This document shows positions 17,201-25,248 of a DNA stretch of 64,000 nt, one piece after another; position 1 is the stretch's first letter, and every line of letters starts with the position of its first letter. The translations under genes were made by a program, and so were the position numbers. The DNA is taken from assembly GCA_036504535.1 (NCBI GenBank), contig DASXUY010000040.1, positions 620,001 through 684,000 on the forward strand, read 5' to 3'. Under the pieces are notes generated by a model that saw only the letters and a program-made list of their open reading frames with translations, was not told the origin of the DNA and made no database searches. This DNA comes from JARLGU01 sp036504535. GTDB lineage: Bacteria; Armatimonadota; Armatimonadia; Armatimonadales; Capsulimonadaceae.

Positions 17201-17844
17201 CGGATTGCGACTTCGTAGCTATTCTTGGCGCTCGAGATCAGGCGAAACCCTACAAACTGAAGCGGCGCCTTGGGAAGTGTAAACTCCGAGATCTTGCCAT
17301 CAGCCCGATTGATCATCCATGGAGTGACGCGACCGAGCTCGTTGGCGTTATACGGATACGTTTCCACCTGCTCATACCCATCACTTGCTACAAGGCTCCC
17401 CCGCGATTGTAGGCGGGTGCTGTCTGCCCACACAATGCCGTTGGCGTCACGCACCAACAGCCGAAGCTGCGGCCACGGGTAAGGGTTCGTCTTGCGACTG
17501 CAGAAGACCGACGCGGCAAACCTGTTTCCGCGAGCATCCAGCGCAACTGGCTGCGGCAAGTAGTAGTCCACGACCGCCATCTGCAGTTCGTTCTCGTCGA
17601 TGTACTTGCCGAATCCGGCGACCTTCGCCGTCAGCACAACGCCTTCGGGCGTCGCCGACAGGGTTCCCGTGGATTCGCCCACTGAGGACGTGCTCGAAAC
17701 TGCTGCTACCTGGGGAACGATGATATTCTGGTCGCTCATGGATTTGGAGGCTGTACCGAATAGGAGAGAAGTAACGAAGATGGCGCAAAGCGACACTCCG
17801 TGGAACGCGGCGCGAGATCGCGACCGCTGTGGCAGCTGAGTCAT
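14224..17844 (-). CDS. Large secreted GH42-like protein with an altered active site
   Basis: A 1206-residue protein with a hydrophobic leader (about residues 15-33). Residues 35-480 look like beta-sandwich modules (EVAIRDIRWIGSS, GTWNIAAVGDNLLEFPVLPPGTYHIR). Residues of about 500-900 look like a beta-galactosidase type TIM barrel (WAPLDKLAQEAEARGLKTVFRI, FRGRASVIGYTLSNV). A flavodoxin-like domain typical of GH42 trimerisation follows (PYVYVPYCADVLTSKVIDSL, then YVKGGGRIVIEP). In GH42 the acid/base glutamate follows an Asn after the barrel strand; here that Asn (638) is followed by Val639. The protein may therefore be a binder or use another residue. It heads the two-hydrolase pair and is 142 bases from the pseudopilin gene. 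Confidence 0.6.
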   Translation of the reverse strand: MTQLPQRSRSRAAFHGVSLCAIFVTSLLFGTASKSMSDQNIIVPQVAAVSSTSSVGESTGTLSATPEGVVLTAKVAGFGKYIDENELQMAVVDYYLPQPVALDARGNRFAASVFCSRKTNPYPWPQLRLLVRDANGIVWADSTRLQSRGSLVASDGYEQVETYPYNANELGRVTPWMINRADGKISEFTLPKAPLQFVGFRLISSAKNSYEVAIRDIRWIGSSRFASPYWLFTAESDWSAKNTPAVGRPIVWGTNEMNGSAGSRFGIGGTAPRPFLRPADLRLTPGAHPYSWEILDTAGVNPVATGQGTWNIAAVGDNLLEFPVLPPGTYHIRANVWSAGEKNPRQLFVCYVVVRSNEKMPAPPKPTAGLLTFTTTSGGNVFLDNGLPAPVSITATGGTDAQSIEWTVQGPDQSVVDNGLASATKPFSLNLAKFKASGPTLWVTARLLDGSKVLAIGQRVYGFREVPGMIVKRNAPLTLAKLASSDHRIARTKCDWNEGGTPVVSQAKVIIPQFEAWMDDAKQDKYTIVEFSAPWYDVETVKGVYNWAPLDKLAQEAEARGLKTVFRIHPVYSNIPSWVAREYQQDQDGTANGLWGGSSYLVASPASEALRTGLRSYAEALGAHFRGRASVIGYTLSNVMFDHGWLDQPYLNQFVDYSPPMTRFFVASVKAKYGTLAAVSKAYGAKYTTWDAIKPPLSKIVTDAAGRLKPATSPVWRDWMEAKLGAMRASKNAMMQGLRAGDPACQVGFYADEALAYVSAGYVRDRCFVADGSMEMMFPPALEPFQIRYEPIGKIARTAPLVDVGVTNLLAERPGWNSFNNYVFPQSRLSTLSPTEMEAETRLVQWFSVMDKLYGAKPLGVVQAKSTPAYLYSMQTLFYSAQHTFFGRVQDVIKPYQFQIGAEKVKIDWVPADEIPAPSLASRPYVYVPYCADVLTSKVIDSLAAYVKGGGRIVIEPTSGYWRDGDGTANALGKALGIPTIAPLPTSSKAPESLAIKTANAMFKGVPVAFRTQPWAPPVERQQTPWLQNVPRHYLRSYKASALPQGAVVVAVYPDGSPAAYSLSVGKGKVLVFCGVVDWLSCKNLASAVDTWGHGETWKGKSSGDPTLIMSAFTNNGAAYVVGRRFIGHDEIAKIAGGISMPDYMVPGKRSCVFPKLPAGTYHVRDLVNSTDLGESTAADLAKVGVMLTLAPGQGFLLEAVPAGRK

Positions 17845-17856
17845 GACGTACCTTTC

Positions 17857-17948
17857 GCCGGCAAAAGGAATGCTTGCCGGCTTGCTTTTGTTTATATTAT
17901 TTAATGGGATCTTGGCGCGTCGCGAAAAACCGGCGGCGCACCAAGATC
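17857..17948 (-). other. Two hairpins between the pseudopilin and GH42-like genes
   Basis: The first stem has arms 17908-17919 and 17937-17948 (GATCTTGG with one mismatch before GCG/CGC). An A/T-rich stretch follows on the minus strand. The second has arms GCCGGCAA (17857-17864) and TTGCCGGC (17874-17881) and ends 13 bases before the GH42-like start, next to its GAAAGG ribosome site. They could reduce read-through from the pseudopilin gene or control translation of the big enzyme. Confidence 0.5.
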
Positions 17949-17986
17949 ACGCCAATATTTGTCGGTACCCCGGCGTCTAGGAACGT

Positions 17987-18898
17987 CTAGAGGGTGCTAA
18001 ACGTTGCTGCTATCGTAGGATCTGAACACTGCGTGCCCGCGGGCATGTACCAGTAGCTGTTCGACACACAGAAGTTCGACGGATTAGCTGAAATGCCCGA
18101 AGGTACGCCGCCAGCATAGCCGCCAGTCACCTGCGTCGGCAGCAAGAACTTCACGTGACCATCAGCCATGACGTAGTTGGACCCGTTCGTGTGACGGCCA
18201 AAAGAGGTCAGGTGGTGGTGCGTTGGGGGTGCAATCTGCCCGCCACTACCGTTTTGGTCGTTCCGCAAAACTCCCGTATCATAAAACTGGTAGTCGTTGA
18301 ACATCGGACCATTGCCGTCTAGGCCAATACTCCCCGATGAACCAGAATCGCCATCGAACGGAGTCAATGTATGGTTGATTGTCTTGCCAGGCAAAACTGA
18401 TTCCGTGATTTCGAAAATCGCGACCGTCTTCGTCGGCGCTATCAGCATATTGCTCTGAGTGATGTAGGCAGTGACTTGAGACCCCGTCCCGCCGTCGGTA
18501 ACGGTGTATTTAGCTCCTGCCGTCTGGCCGTATCCGCCAAGCAGCACGTTGTATCCATAGGACCAACCTGTTTTCGGATGCCCTTTAGGATCGGACGGGC
18601 AGATCATGGTCCCAACGCTTTTGAAGTAGGGATAAATCTGGCCCGCCCAGCCGCGACCCGACGTTCCATAATAGACGAGAGTTCCCATCGGATAGCATTC
18701 GTCGTAGTCTTGGACATACTGCATGAGCGCGAGCCCCAACTGCTTTTCGTTGTTCATGCACGACGCCGCACGAGCCTTCTCGCGAGCGTTTGCAAACACG
18801 GGAAAGAGTATAGCTGCGAGAATCGCTATAATAGCGATAACTACGAGAAGCTCAATGAGAGTGAAAGCATTGTTGTGTTTATTAGTTCGTATGAGCAA
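17987..18898 (-). CDS. DUF1559-type pseudopilin
   Basis: Prepilin-like protein of 303 residues for a type II secretion or type IV pilus-like machine. The N-terminus carries the cleavage/methylation helix FTLIELLVVIAIIAILAAIL with Glu at +5 and then NAREKARAASCMNN. The residue before the cut is Ala11 instead of the usual Gly. The C-terminal part has GRHTNGSNYVMADGHVKFLL, the H-X9-DG type motif of the DUF1559 family that is multiplied in Planctomycetes and Armatimonadota. The TTG start at 18898 has a strong AGGAGG nine bases upstream. It lies between the regulator and the hydrolases, a common arrangement in this group, and may help display or export the enzymes. Confidence 0.92.
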   Translation of the reverse strand: MLIRTNKHNNAFTLIELLVVIAIIAILAAILFPVFANAREKARAASCMNNEKQLGLALMQYVQDYDECYPMGTLVYYGTSGRGWAGQIYPYFKSVGTMICPSDPKGHPKTGWSYGYNVLLGGYGQTAGAKYTVTDGGTGSQVTAYITQSNMLIAPTKTVAIFEITESVLPGKTINHTLTPFDGDSGSSGSIGLDGNGPMFNDYQFYDTGVLRNDQNGSGGQIAPPTHHHLTSFGRHTNGSNYVMADGHVKFLLPTQVTGGYAGGVPSGISANPSNFCVSNSYWYMPAGTQCSDPTIAATFSTL

Positions 18899-18919
18899 TT
18901 TGACTAAACCTCCTTGTGT

Positions 18920-18931
18920 CGTTTCAAAACG
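18920..18931. promoter_or_regulatory. Palindrome in front of the pseudopilin gene
   Basis: CGTTTCAAAACG, arms CGTTT and AAACG, lies 22 bases upstream of the pseudopilin start and just beyond the regulator stop. Inverted repeats of this size are typical operators for LacI-type proteins. This one would be well placed to control the hydrolase genes, but it does not match the palindrome at the regulator promoter. Confidence 0.4.
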
Positions 18932-18974
18932 TTCCCGGCCTTCGCATGTAAGAATAACAAGTAATCGCGATCTA

Positions 18975-20204
18975 CTAACCTCGCACGAACGAGCCGTTCG
19001 TCGAATTACGCGCGATCAGATGTGAGCTCAGGCATACCCGCCGATAGGTCGGATCGCCCTCGATAGCCCTTACCGCCAGCCGCGCCGCGCTCTGTCCAAG
19101 TTCCTCAAGCGGCGGACGCATGCTCGAAAAGCTCCCTGATCGGGCGGCAGGACCGTCATCAAATCCCACGAGAAGGAAATCACGGCCAACAACAAGGCCA
19201 AGCTCTTCCGCCGCTGCCAAGACGCCTACGGCAAGGTGATCATTTGCCGCAACCATGCCTTCCGGGACACCGTCAGCAAATAGACTCAAAGTAGCTACTC
19301 GCGCCGCGTCAATATGGAGTGCGTCGTCATCGGAGCGTCCTTCGGCGAAAAAAGCCCGTACGCTAGAATCGTCAATCCCACGTCCCCGAACCGCCGCTTG
19401 CATGCCTGAAAGGCGCTCGTCCGCCCAACGATAGTGCTCGTGAGCCAGGTAGACAAACGACGCGCACCCTTTATCGAGCAAGTGTGTAGCGGCTTGATAT
19501 CCCGCATCCACGCTATCGTAATAAACGTTCCAAACTGGCCGATTGGCACTGGTTGACGATACATGGATGATAGGTATCCGCGAACTTCCTACCATTTTTG
19601 ACGCTTCATCGATACACGGCGCCGAGTCATTGTAGGTCATTACCACAAGCGCATCGCATCCCTGATCGATAAGGGACGCAACTGCATCTGCGAGCGGTAT
19701 TGCAACCCGTCCGTGAAGTGTTCGGTTGTAATATGCGACGCTACCGTCAGCAGTCGAAATTGACTTTTCCAGGCTGCGCAAAATCGCTTCCGAATCTGCA
19801 CTCAGCGGGTTGTCGGTGCTGACTATACCGATTACGGCGGGCCGCGTCAAGCGGTCAAAACGGTTGAAATCCGCGCCAGCGCCGCCAATCGGCGGCCACG
19901 CTTCAATGGCTACTACCTGACTTACCGAAGACGATGAGTCGGCGTTCGTGGCAACGAAGGTTCCACGCGTGCCTTGCGTTTCTAGAATCCCATCCTCCAC
20001 CAACGACTTGATCGCGCGTTCAACGGTATGGATATGAACGTTGTACTCTTCGGAAAGCCTTTGCCGCCCAGGAATCATCGTTCCTTGCTTCCATGCCCCG
20101 CTCTGCACACGCTTCCGCAAATCTTCTTCAACCCGGCGGTAAAGAGGCGTCGATTCCCCTTCCAATACGCGGTGACCAAGTTTGGCTTGCGGACTTACTG
20201 ACAC
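18975..20204 (-). CDS. GntR/LacI hybrid transcriptional regulator
   Basis: The N-terminal winged helix is of GntR type (TPLYRRVEEDLRKRVQSGAW, RQRLSEEYNVHIHTVERAI, LETQGTRGTFVA), and the remainder is a LacI-type sugar-binding domain (VIGIVSTDNPL, GCDALVVMTYN, MVAANDHLAVGVLAAAEELG, DFLLVGFDDGPAA). This is the AraR layout: a sugar signal releases the protein from DNA. The frame is open to 20294, but that part lies in the promoter. GTG 20204 has AAAGG upstream and starts MSVSPQAKLG, giving 409 residues. It precedes the pseudopilin and hydrolase genes in the same direction and is their likely regulator. Confidence 0.88.
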   Translation of the reverse strand: MSVSPQAKLGHRVLEGESTPLYRRVEEDLRKRVQSGAWKQGTMIPGRQRLSEEYNVHIHTVERAIKSLVEDGILETQGTRGTFVATNADSSSSVSQVVAIEAWPPIGGAGADFNRFDRLTRPAVIGIVSTDNPLSADSEAILRSLEKSISTADGSVAYYNRTLHGRVAIPLADAVASLIDQGCDALVVMTYNDSAPCIDEASKMVGSSRIPIIHVSSTSANRPVWNVYYDSVDAGYQAATHLLDKGCASFVYLAHEHYRWADERLSGMQAAVRGRGIDDSSVRAFFAEGRSDDDALHIDAARVATLSLFADGVPEGMVAANDHLAVGVLAAAEELGLVVGRDFLLVGFDDGPAARSGSFSSMRPPLEELGQSAARLAVRAIEGDPTYRRVCLSSHLIARNSTNGSFVRG

Positions 20205-20250
20205 TTTCGGTGCCCTTTCAAAGACATACCCCTCAACTATTGCACACGAG

Positions 20251-20294
20251 GGTGTAACTAACACCATCATAGCAGTCTGCGTGAACTCTGTCAA
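20251..20294 (-). promoter_or_regulatory. Consensus promoter and likely operator of the regulator gene
   Basis: TTGACA (20289-20294), a 17-base spacer and TATGAT (20266-20271) form a near-perfect promoter on the minus strand. Right after the -10 lies GGTGTTAGTTACACC (20251-20265), an inverted repeat with arms GGTGT and ACACC covering the transcription start. This is where an autorepressor would bind. Confidence 0.8.
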
Positions 20295-20411
20295 TAGCTA
20301 GCTTGGCCAGAATTTCCCAATGCTACGCCAAAACAGAGAAGTTCATTGAGGAGTAGATGATGTATGACTCATTCGAGTAGAATCATCGGTACTAGAGGTG
20401 GAGGCTGGCGC

Positions 20412-21218
20412 ATGAACATCAAGAAGCTGCACAACGACAATCAGGCAGCATGGGACGAAGCGGCCGAGCAGTATGAAGCAGACGAAGTCGGTGCAATCGA
20501 GTTTTTGCGCAACGGTGGCCGCAACTTTGAAGCCCCAGAGTTCGCGTATCTCGATCAGCTTTCGCAATGGTGCGGCCGAGCAGTGCACCTCCAATGCGCC
20601 GGTGGTAAAGACACGCTGTCTCTGTGGAACCAGGGAGCCAGAGAAGTTGTCGGGATTGACATCAGCCCTCGAATGATAGGCACCGCACGCCGCCGAGCCG
20701 AGGCATTGGGTGCGCCAGCGACATGGTATTGCTGCGACTTGCTAGATACGCCGGCAGAATTGAACGCTACCGCCGACCTCGTTTACACCGGCCGAGTGGC
20801 TCTCTGCTGGATCATGGACATCGACGGCTGGGCATGTGTCGTCGCAAGACTGCTCAAGCCAGGGGGCCGACTCTACTTGTACGAGGGCCACCCTCTGGAT
20901 TGGATTTGGGATGCATCCGCTACGGACCTTAGGCTTGATCCGGAGTACGGCAACTATTTTGACAGACGCGTGATAGACGACCAGGGCTGGACACCAGAAT
21001 ATATTGGAGACTTGGGCAAACCCCGTGAGGCACACGCAGTTAAGCATGAACGGCAGTGGCTGATCGGCGACATACTGAACGCGCTAACCGGTGCTGGATT
21101 GCGCTTCGGACGACTAGAAGAGCACCCAGATACGTTTTGGGAGGTTCTGCCCAACCTCCCAGATACAGTATTGACGAAACTGCCTCACACGTACTCGCTC
21201 CTCATGTTCAAGCCATAG
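20412..21218 (+). CDS. Class I SAM-dependent methyltransferase
   Basis: About 268 residues of Rossmann-fold methyltransferase. The SAM region reads VHLQCAGGKDTLSLWNQGA followed by EVVGIDISPRMI, and the acidic post-II segment is DLVYTGRVALCWIMD. The start is placed at ATG 20412 (MNIKKLHNDNQAAWDE) because GGAGG lies 8 bases upstream; the frame is open 48 bases further. The substrate is unknown; the pattern resembles UbiE/COQ5-like and small-molecule methyltransferases, but nothing in the neighbours fixes it. It is divergent from the regulator and followed 178 bases later by an SDR gene. Confidence 0.82.
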   Translation: MNIKKLHNDNQAAWDEAAEQYEADEVGAIEFLRNGGRNFEAPEFAYLDQLSQWCGRAVHLQCAGGKDTLSLWNQGAREVVGIDISPRMIGTARRRAEALGAPATWYCCDLLDTPAELNATADLVYTGRVALCWIMDIDGWACVVARLLKPGGRLYLYEGHPLDWIWDASATDLRLDPEYGNYFDRRVIDDQGWTPEYIGDLGKPREAHAVKHERQWLIGDILNALTGAGLRFGRLEEHPDTFWEVLPNLPDTVLTKLPHTYSLLMFKP

Positions 21219-21396
21219 CAAAGCCGGAACAGCATCCCGGAGCCCATCACGGCGCTGTTCGTTGCGTAGCGATCCCTCAACATTGTCCGCAGATAATGCT
21301 GCCCACACAGCTTGCTCGGTTTAGAATTGATTTATTGCCGGTACATCTTGGCGCATGCCGCCCAATTGTGGGATAATGCGGAACGGAGGCTCATTG

Positions 21397-22443
21397 ATGG
21401 CCAAACTTGGTGGAAAGAATACTCTGATGCTCGCAGGCGGAATCGCTGCGGGGGTAGCGGCACTGCGGTACGTTGCGCGGAGCAAGCGGCGCTTCGATCT
21501 TTATGGCAAAGTCGTACTGGTAACCGGTGGTGCGCGCGGATTGGGGTTACTGATGGCCCGCGAGTTCTCTAACCGTGGAGCCAAGATCGCCGTCTGCGCT
21601 AAAGATGCGGCAGAGCTAGAGGACGCGAAAACCGACTTACGCAAGCGCGGCGCGAATGTATTCACCTACGTGTGCGACATGACCAACCAGTCTGAAGTCA
21701 AAGAGCTGATTGCAGCGGTTGAAAACCACTTTGGCGCAGTTGACGTGCTCGTGAACAATGCTGGTGTAATGCAAGTTGGCCCAATGGACGACATGACCAT
21801 AGAGGACTATGAAACGGCGATGCGCGTCCACTACTGGGCTCCTCTTTACGCATCCCTTGAAGTTGTTCCGGGCATGCGTCGCCGCAAGTCTGGACGCATC
21901 GTCAACGTTTCGTCCATTGGAGGAATGGTCAGCGTTCCTCACCTACTCCCATATAGCGCAAGCAAGTTCGCGTTGGTCGGACTCTCCGAAGGCATGCGAT
22001 CTGAACTGATGGGCGACAACATATACGTTACCACCGTTAGCCCTGGCCTATTGCGTACGGGAAGCACCCAAACTGCGGACTTCAAGGGGCAGAACGAAGA
22101 CGAATACGCTTGGTTTGCGCTCAGTGACACTTTACCGGGCGCATCGATGCGGGCCGATTATGCCGCATGGAAGATTGTGGAAGCTACAATTTATGGCGAC
22201 GCGGAAATTGTTCTGTCTATCCCAGCACGACTAGTGACAATAGCGCGCGCCCTCTTCCCAGAACCGACCTCGGAGACGCTGGCGTTTGTGAATCAGGCGC
22301 TCCCCGGCCCCGGAAGCATGCCAAGCGAATCGGCAGGCGAGAACGGGGAGGACGCACCAATCACCGCGCCGCCCGCCGAACAGCACGGCGACTTGCCTGC
22401 CGCCAAGGCGACGCAGAACGGCTCACGCAAGCGCACCCACTAG
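21397..22443 (+). CDS. Membrane-anchored short-chain dehydrogenase/reductase
   Basis: 348 residues from ATG 21397, which has GGAGG 9 bases upstream (an in-frame ATG 42 bases earlier lacks one). Residues 7-25 form a likely transmembrane or membrane-associated helix (NTLMLAGGIAAGVAALRYVA). Then comes a classical SDR: TGGARGLG, NNAG, the catalytic serine in VSSIGG and YSASK. After the fold comes a Pro/Ala/Glu-rich, probably disordered tail of about 50 residues. The family includes enzymes acting on lipids and retinoid-like substrates; the substrate here is unknown. It is transcribed with, or just upstream of, the M29 peptidase. Confidence 0.85.
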   Translation: MAKLGGKNTLMLAGGIAAGVAALRYVARSKRRFDLYGKVVLVTGGARGLGLLMAREFSNRGAKIAVCAKDAAELEDAKTDLRKRGANVFTYVCDMTNQSEVKELIAAVENHFGAVDVLVNNAGVMQVGPMDDMTIEDYETAMRVHYWAPLYASLEVVPGMRRRKSGRIVNVSSIGGMVSVPHLLPYSASKFALVGLSEGMRSELMGDNIYVTTVSPGLLRTGSTQTADFKGQNEDEYAWFALSDTLPGASMRADYAAWKIVEATIYGDAEIVLSIPARLVTIARALFPEPTSETLAFVNQALPGPGSMPSESAGENGEDAPITAPPAEQHGDLPAAKATQNGSRKRTH

Positions 22444-22571
22444 CGCACACCGCCTATGCACAGCACCGCCTGAAACACGGGCGTGTTGCGGTATGGCGAT
22501 GCGCCCGTGGGCGAATATGCCCATAGTTTTGAGCTCTTTATCTCTAACAAAGAACTCGGAGAAGGTTGATA

Positions 22572-23702
22572 ATGAAAGACCCTAGACACGCCAAACTTGC
22601 AGACATACTTGTCGGATACTCGTGCGCCGTTCAGCCGGGCGAGAACGTCCTCGTTGAAGCATACGATGTGCCCGACGATATCGTGACCATCCTCGTCGAT
22701 CGCATCGCAGCCGCAGGTGGACGCCCGTATGTTACGATCAAGCACAATACCGTGCTGCGGTCTCTCTACAAAAACGCCACAGAAGAGCAGATGGCGCTTA
22801 CAGGTGAGATCGAAGCGAAGCGAATGAGCAACATGGACGCATACATTGGCGTGCGTGGTTCGCTCAATAGCGCAGAGCATTCCGATGTGCCCGACGAGCG
22901 ACTCAAGCTATATCGCAAGCACTGGTGGAACCCGGTCCATTCCGAGCTCCGCGTGAAGAAGACACGCTGGGTCGTATTGCGCTGGCCAACTGCCTCATTC
23001 GCGCAACAGGCGAACAAATCCACTGAAGCCTTTGAGGACTTCTACTTCGACGTGTGCACTTTCGATTACGCAAAGATGGCTGAGGCAATCGAGCCGCTAA
23101 AGAAGCGGATGGATGCCGCCGACAAGGTGCACATCACAGGACCTGGCACTGACCTCACTTTTTCTATCAAAGGCATACCAACTATTCCCTGCACCGGTCT
23201 GCGGAATATCCCCGATGGTGAATGCTTCACCGCACCGGTCAAGGACAGCGTCAACGGGCCGATCCAGTTCAACGCCGCGACTATCTACCAGGGAGCCATC
23301 TTCGAAAACGTTCGCCTCGTTTACAAGGCGGGCAAGATCGTCGAAGCCACGGCGGGCGACATGACAACAAAACTCAACCAGATCCTGGATAGCGACGAAG
23401 GTGCCCGGTATGTGGGCGAGTTTTCGTTCGGCGTCAACCCGTTCATCCTTGAGCCCATGAAGGACATCCTCTTCGATGAGAAGATAGCTGGCTCGTTCCA
23501 CTTCACCCCAGGTCAGGCGTACGAAGAGGCAGACAACGGCAATCGCAGTGTCGTCCATTGGGATATGGTGATGCTTCAGCGGGCCGAGCAAGGGGGTGGC
23601 ACAATCAGCTTTGACGGCGAACTAATCCGCAAAGACGGCCTGTTTGTTCCAGTCGACCTGCACCCCTTGAACCCGGAAGAGCTCAAGAAGCTCGGATCAT
23701 AG
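22572..23702 (+). CDS. M29-family aminopeptidase
   Basis: A 376-residue metallo-aminopeptidase of the thermophilic AmpS/AmpT (M29) type, which removes N-terminal residues in the cytosol with a two-metal centre. The family signature is seen in GEFSFGVNPF, GSFHFTPGQAYEEADNGNRSV and VVHWDMV, which carry the Glu and His/Asp metal ligands. ATG 22572 is preferred over the TTG two codons upstream because GGAGAAGG sits at the right distance. It ends with a strong terminator at 23721. It could share work with the proteasome further along the chromosome by degrading peptides, but there is no direct link. Confidence 0.92.
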   Translation: MKDPRHAKLADILVGYSCAVQPGENVLVEAYDVPDDIVTILVDRIAAAGGRPYVTIKHNTVLRSLYKNATEEQMALTGEIEAKRMSNMDAYIGVRGSLNSAEHSDVPDERLKLYRKHWWNPVHSELRVKKTRWVVLRWPTASFAQQANKSTEAFEDFYFDVCTFDYAKMAEAIEPLKKRMDAADKVHITGPGTDLTFSIKGIPTIPCTGLRNIPDGECFTAPVKDSVNGPIQFNAATIYQGAIFENVRLVYKAGKIVEATAGDMTTKLNQILDSDEGARYVGEFSFGVNPFILEPMKDILFDEKIAGSFHFTPGQAYEEADNGNRSVVHWDMVMLQRAEQGGGTISFDGELIRKDGLFVPVDLHPLNPEELKKLGS

Positions 23703-23720
23703 CTTCCTTCATGTCTATCT

Positions 23721-23757
23721 AGCCAGCTCGCGCAGTGTAGCGCAAGCTGGCTTTTTT
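23721..23757 (+). terminator. Rho-independent terminator after the aminopeptidase gene
   Basis: Arms AGCCAGCTCGCGC (23721-23733) and GCGCAAGCTGGCT (23740-23752) pair with one mismatch around a 6-base loop and are followed by TTTTTT. Confidence 0.92.
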
Positions 23758-23870
23758 CATGGAGACCTAATGAAATTGGCGATCACTATCAAAGGAGAAT
23801 TAATCGCAAGTGGCGTATCATCCAGCAAGCACGAATTGGAAACGAATATTTCGCACAATGGAGGCACAGA

Positions 23871-24926
23871 GTGAACACACGAAAAGCGATTGGCCTGTTG
23901 GCGGTTGTCGTCGCGGCCCTAGCGCTGCAAGGTTGCGGTAGTTCGTCGTCTGGAGGATCTGGCACGGTCGCGCGCCTGAACTCGACCAGCGTGACTGCCA
24001 CAGGCTCAGCTACAGCAGGAGCAACCGACGGCCCCATAGCCACAGCAACGTTTAATAACCCGGTAAACGTGGTCCGCGACGCTGCTGGCAACCTCTATGT
24101 CGCAGACTTTGACAACGGTCTCATTCGCAAAGTGTCGCCCGCTGGCATAGTCAGCACGCTCGTCAGCCAGTCGAACTTCAACAGGCCGTTTGGCCTGGCG
24201 TTAAGCGGATCCACGCTTTACATCCAGACAGACGACGACGATACCGGTGCACACGGATCGAAAACCGGTACCGTTTGGTCGGTAAGCACATCGGGAGGCA
24301 CTGCGCAGGTCATCGTGCGTGACGTCGGTCGTCCCCGTGGGCTCGCGGCGCTCGCAGATGGACGAATTGTGCTGTCCGATGTCAATCGCTCAACGGTTAG
24401 CTTATTGAATCCGGTGACAAAGGCGATTACCCTTCTCGCTGGCACTCAGGACGTTGCGGGCTTTGCTAATGGTGTCGGCGCTGCGGCGAAATTCGACAGG
24501 CCTTACGGAGTGGCGGTTGGCGTCGACGGAAACCTCTATGTCGTCGATCAAAACAATAACTGCGTTCGCAGAGTAACGCTTGCTGGTGAAGTATCGATGT
24601 TCGCCGGTACGGGTATTCAGGGTTTTGTCGATGGTCCACGAACATCGGCGCAGTTCTTCCACCCGCAAGGTATCGCGATAGATGCAAGCGGGAGAATGTA
24701 CATTACCGACAACGGCAACGAGGCGATTCGCATCATCCAGACCAACTCAAGCGTCTTCACGCTTGCCGGCGGCAACGGACCGGGCTTTGCGGACGGCGCC
24801 AACGCTAAGTTCTTTGGCGAAGAAGGGCTGACTGTGACACCCGATGGTAGCAAGCTGTTCGTCGCCGACGGGACAAGTGGCAACGGCGGCGAGCCATATA
24901 ACCGCATACGGACCATCACACCGTAA
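23871..24926 (+). CDS. NHL-repeat lipoprotein
   Basis: Starts at GTG 23871 with GGAGG 9 bases upstream. The signal peptide ends in a lipobox (LALQGC, Cys22), so the product is a lipid-anchored outer or inner membrane protein. After a low-complexity Ser/Gly/Thr linker the rest is a beta-propeller built of NHL-type repeats (FNNPVNVVRDAAGNLYVADF, FDRPYGVAVGVDGNLYVVD, FFHPQGIAIDASGRMYITD). Such propellers bind ligands or partners; no catalytic signature is visible. It sits on its own between two terminators. Confidence 0.88.
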   Translation: MNTRKAIGLLAVVVAALALQGCGSSSSGGSGTVARLNSTSVTATGSATAGATDGPIATATFNNPVNVVRDAAGNLYVADFDNGLIRKVSPAGIVSTLVSQSNFNRPFGLALSGSTLYIQTDDDDTGAHGSKTGTVWSVSTSGGTAQVIVRDVGRPRGLAALADGRIVLSDVNRSTVSLLNPVTKAITLLAGTQDVAGFANGVGAAAKFDRPYGVAVGVDGNLYVVDQNNNCVRRVTLAGEVSMFAGTGIQGFVDGPRTSAQFFHPQGIAIDASGRMYITDNGNEAIRIIQTNSSVFTLAGGNGPGFADGANAKFFGEEGLTVTPDGSKLFVADGTSGNGGEPYNRIRTITP

Positions 24927-24959
24927 CCGTCGAACTAGTTGGCCGCTGTAGTAGCAAAC

Positions 24960-24986
24960 AAGCCCCAGCGAGTGTCGCTGGGGCTT
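24960..24986. terminator. Bidirectional terminator
   Basis: Perfect 12 bp stem (AAGCCCCAGCGA 24960-24971, TCGCTGGGGCTT 24975-24986) with a GTG loop and T-rich sequence on both sides (TGTTTATTTT on plus, TTGTTTG on minus). It serves the lipoprotein gene and the convergent rpsU. Confidence 0.92.
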
Positions 24987-24997
24987 GTTTATTTTAG

Positions 24998-25195
24998 TTA
25001 TTCGGCGGGGTTGGAGTTCTTGAGCTTTGCCTTGCGGCGGGCTGCGGCATTCTGCCGACGCTTGCGGTCGCTCGGCTTCTGATATTCGTAATGCTCTCGA
25101 GCTTCGCGCAAAACTCCCGTTAGTTGGATCTGCTTCTTAAACCGCTTGAGTGCCTGTTCCAGCGACTCATTTGGCTTAACTTGGATCTGCGTCAA
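24998..25195 (-). CDS. rpsU: 30S ribosomal protein S21
   Basis: Small basic ribosomal protein near the anti-Shine-Dalgarno region of 16S rRNA. The sequence TQIQVKPNESLEQALKRFKK and the Lys/Arg-rich tail (KPSDRKRRQNAAARRKAKLK) are typical. The best start is TTG 25195, with AAAGGGGTGAG upstream, giving 65 residues; the GTG at 25204 is the alternative. It has its own consensus promoter. Confidence 0.9.
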   Translation of the reverse strand: MTQIQVKPNESLEQALKRFKKQIQLTGVLREAREHYEYQKPSDRKRRQNAAARRKAKLKNSNPAE

Positions 25196-25248
25196 TCGAC
25201 TCACCCCTTTTGCCCACGCCTGGGTTTCAATTTGAAATAGCGAGAGCA

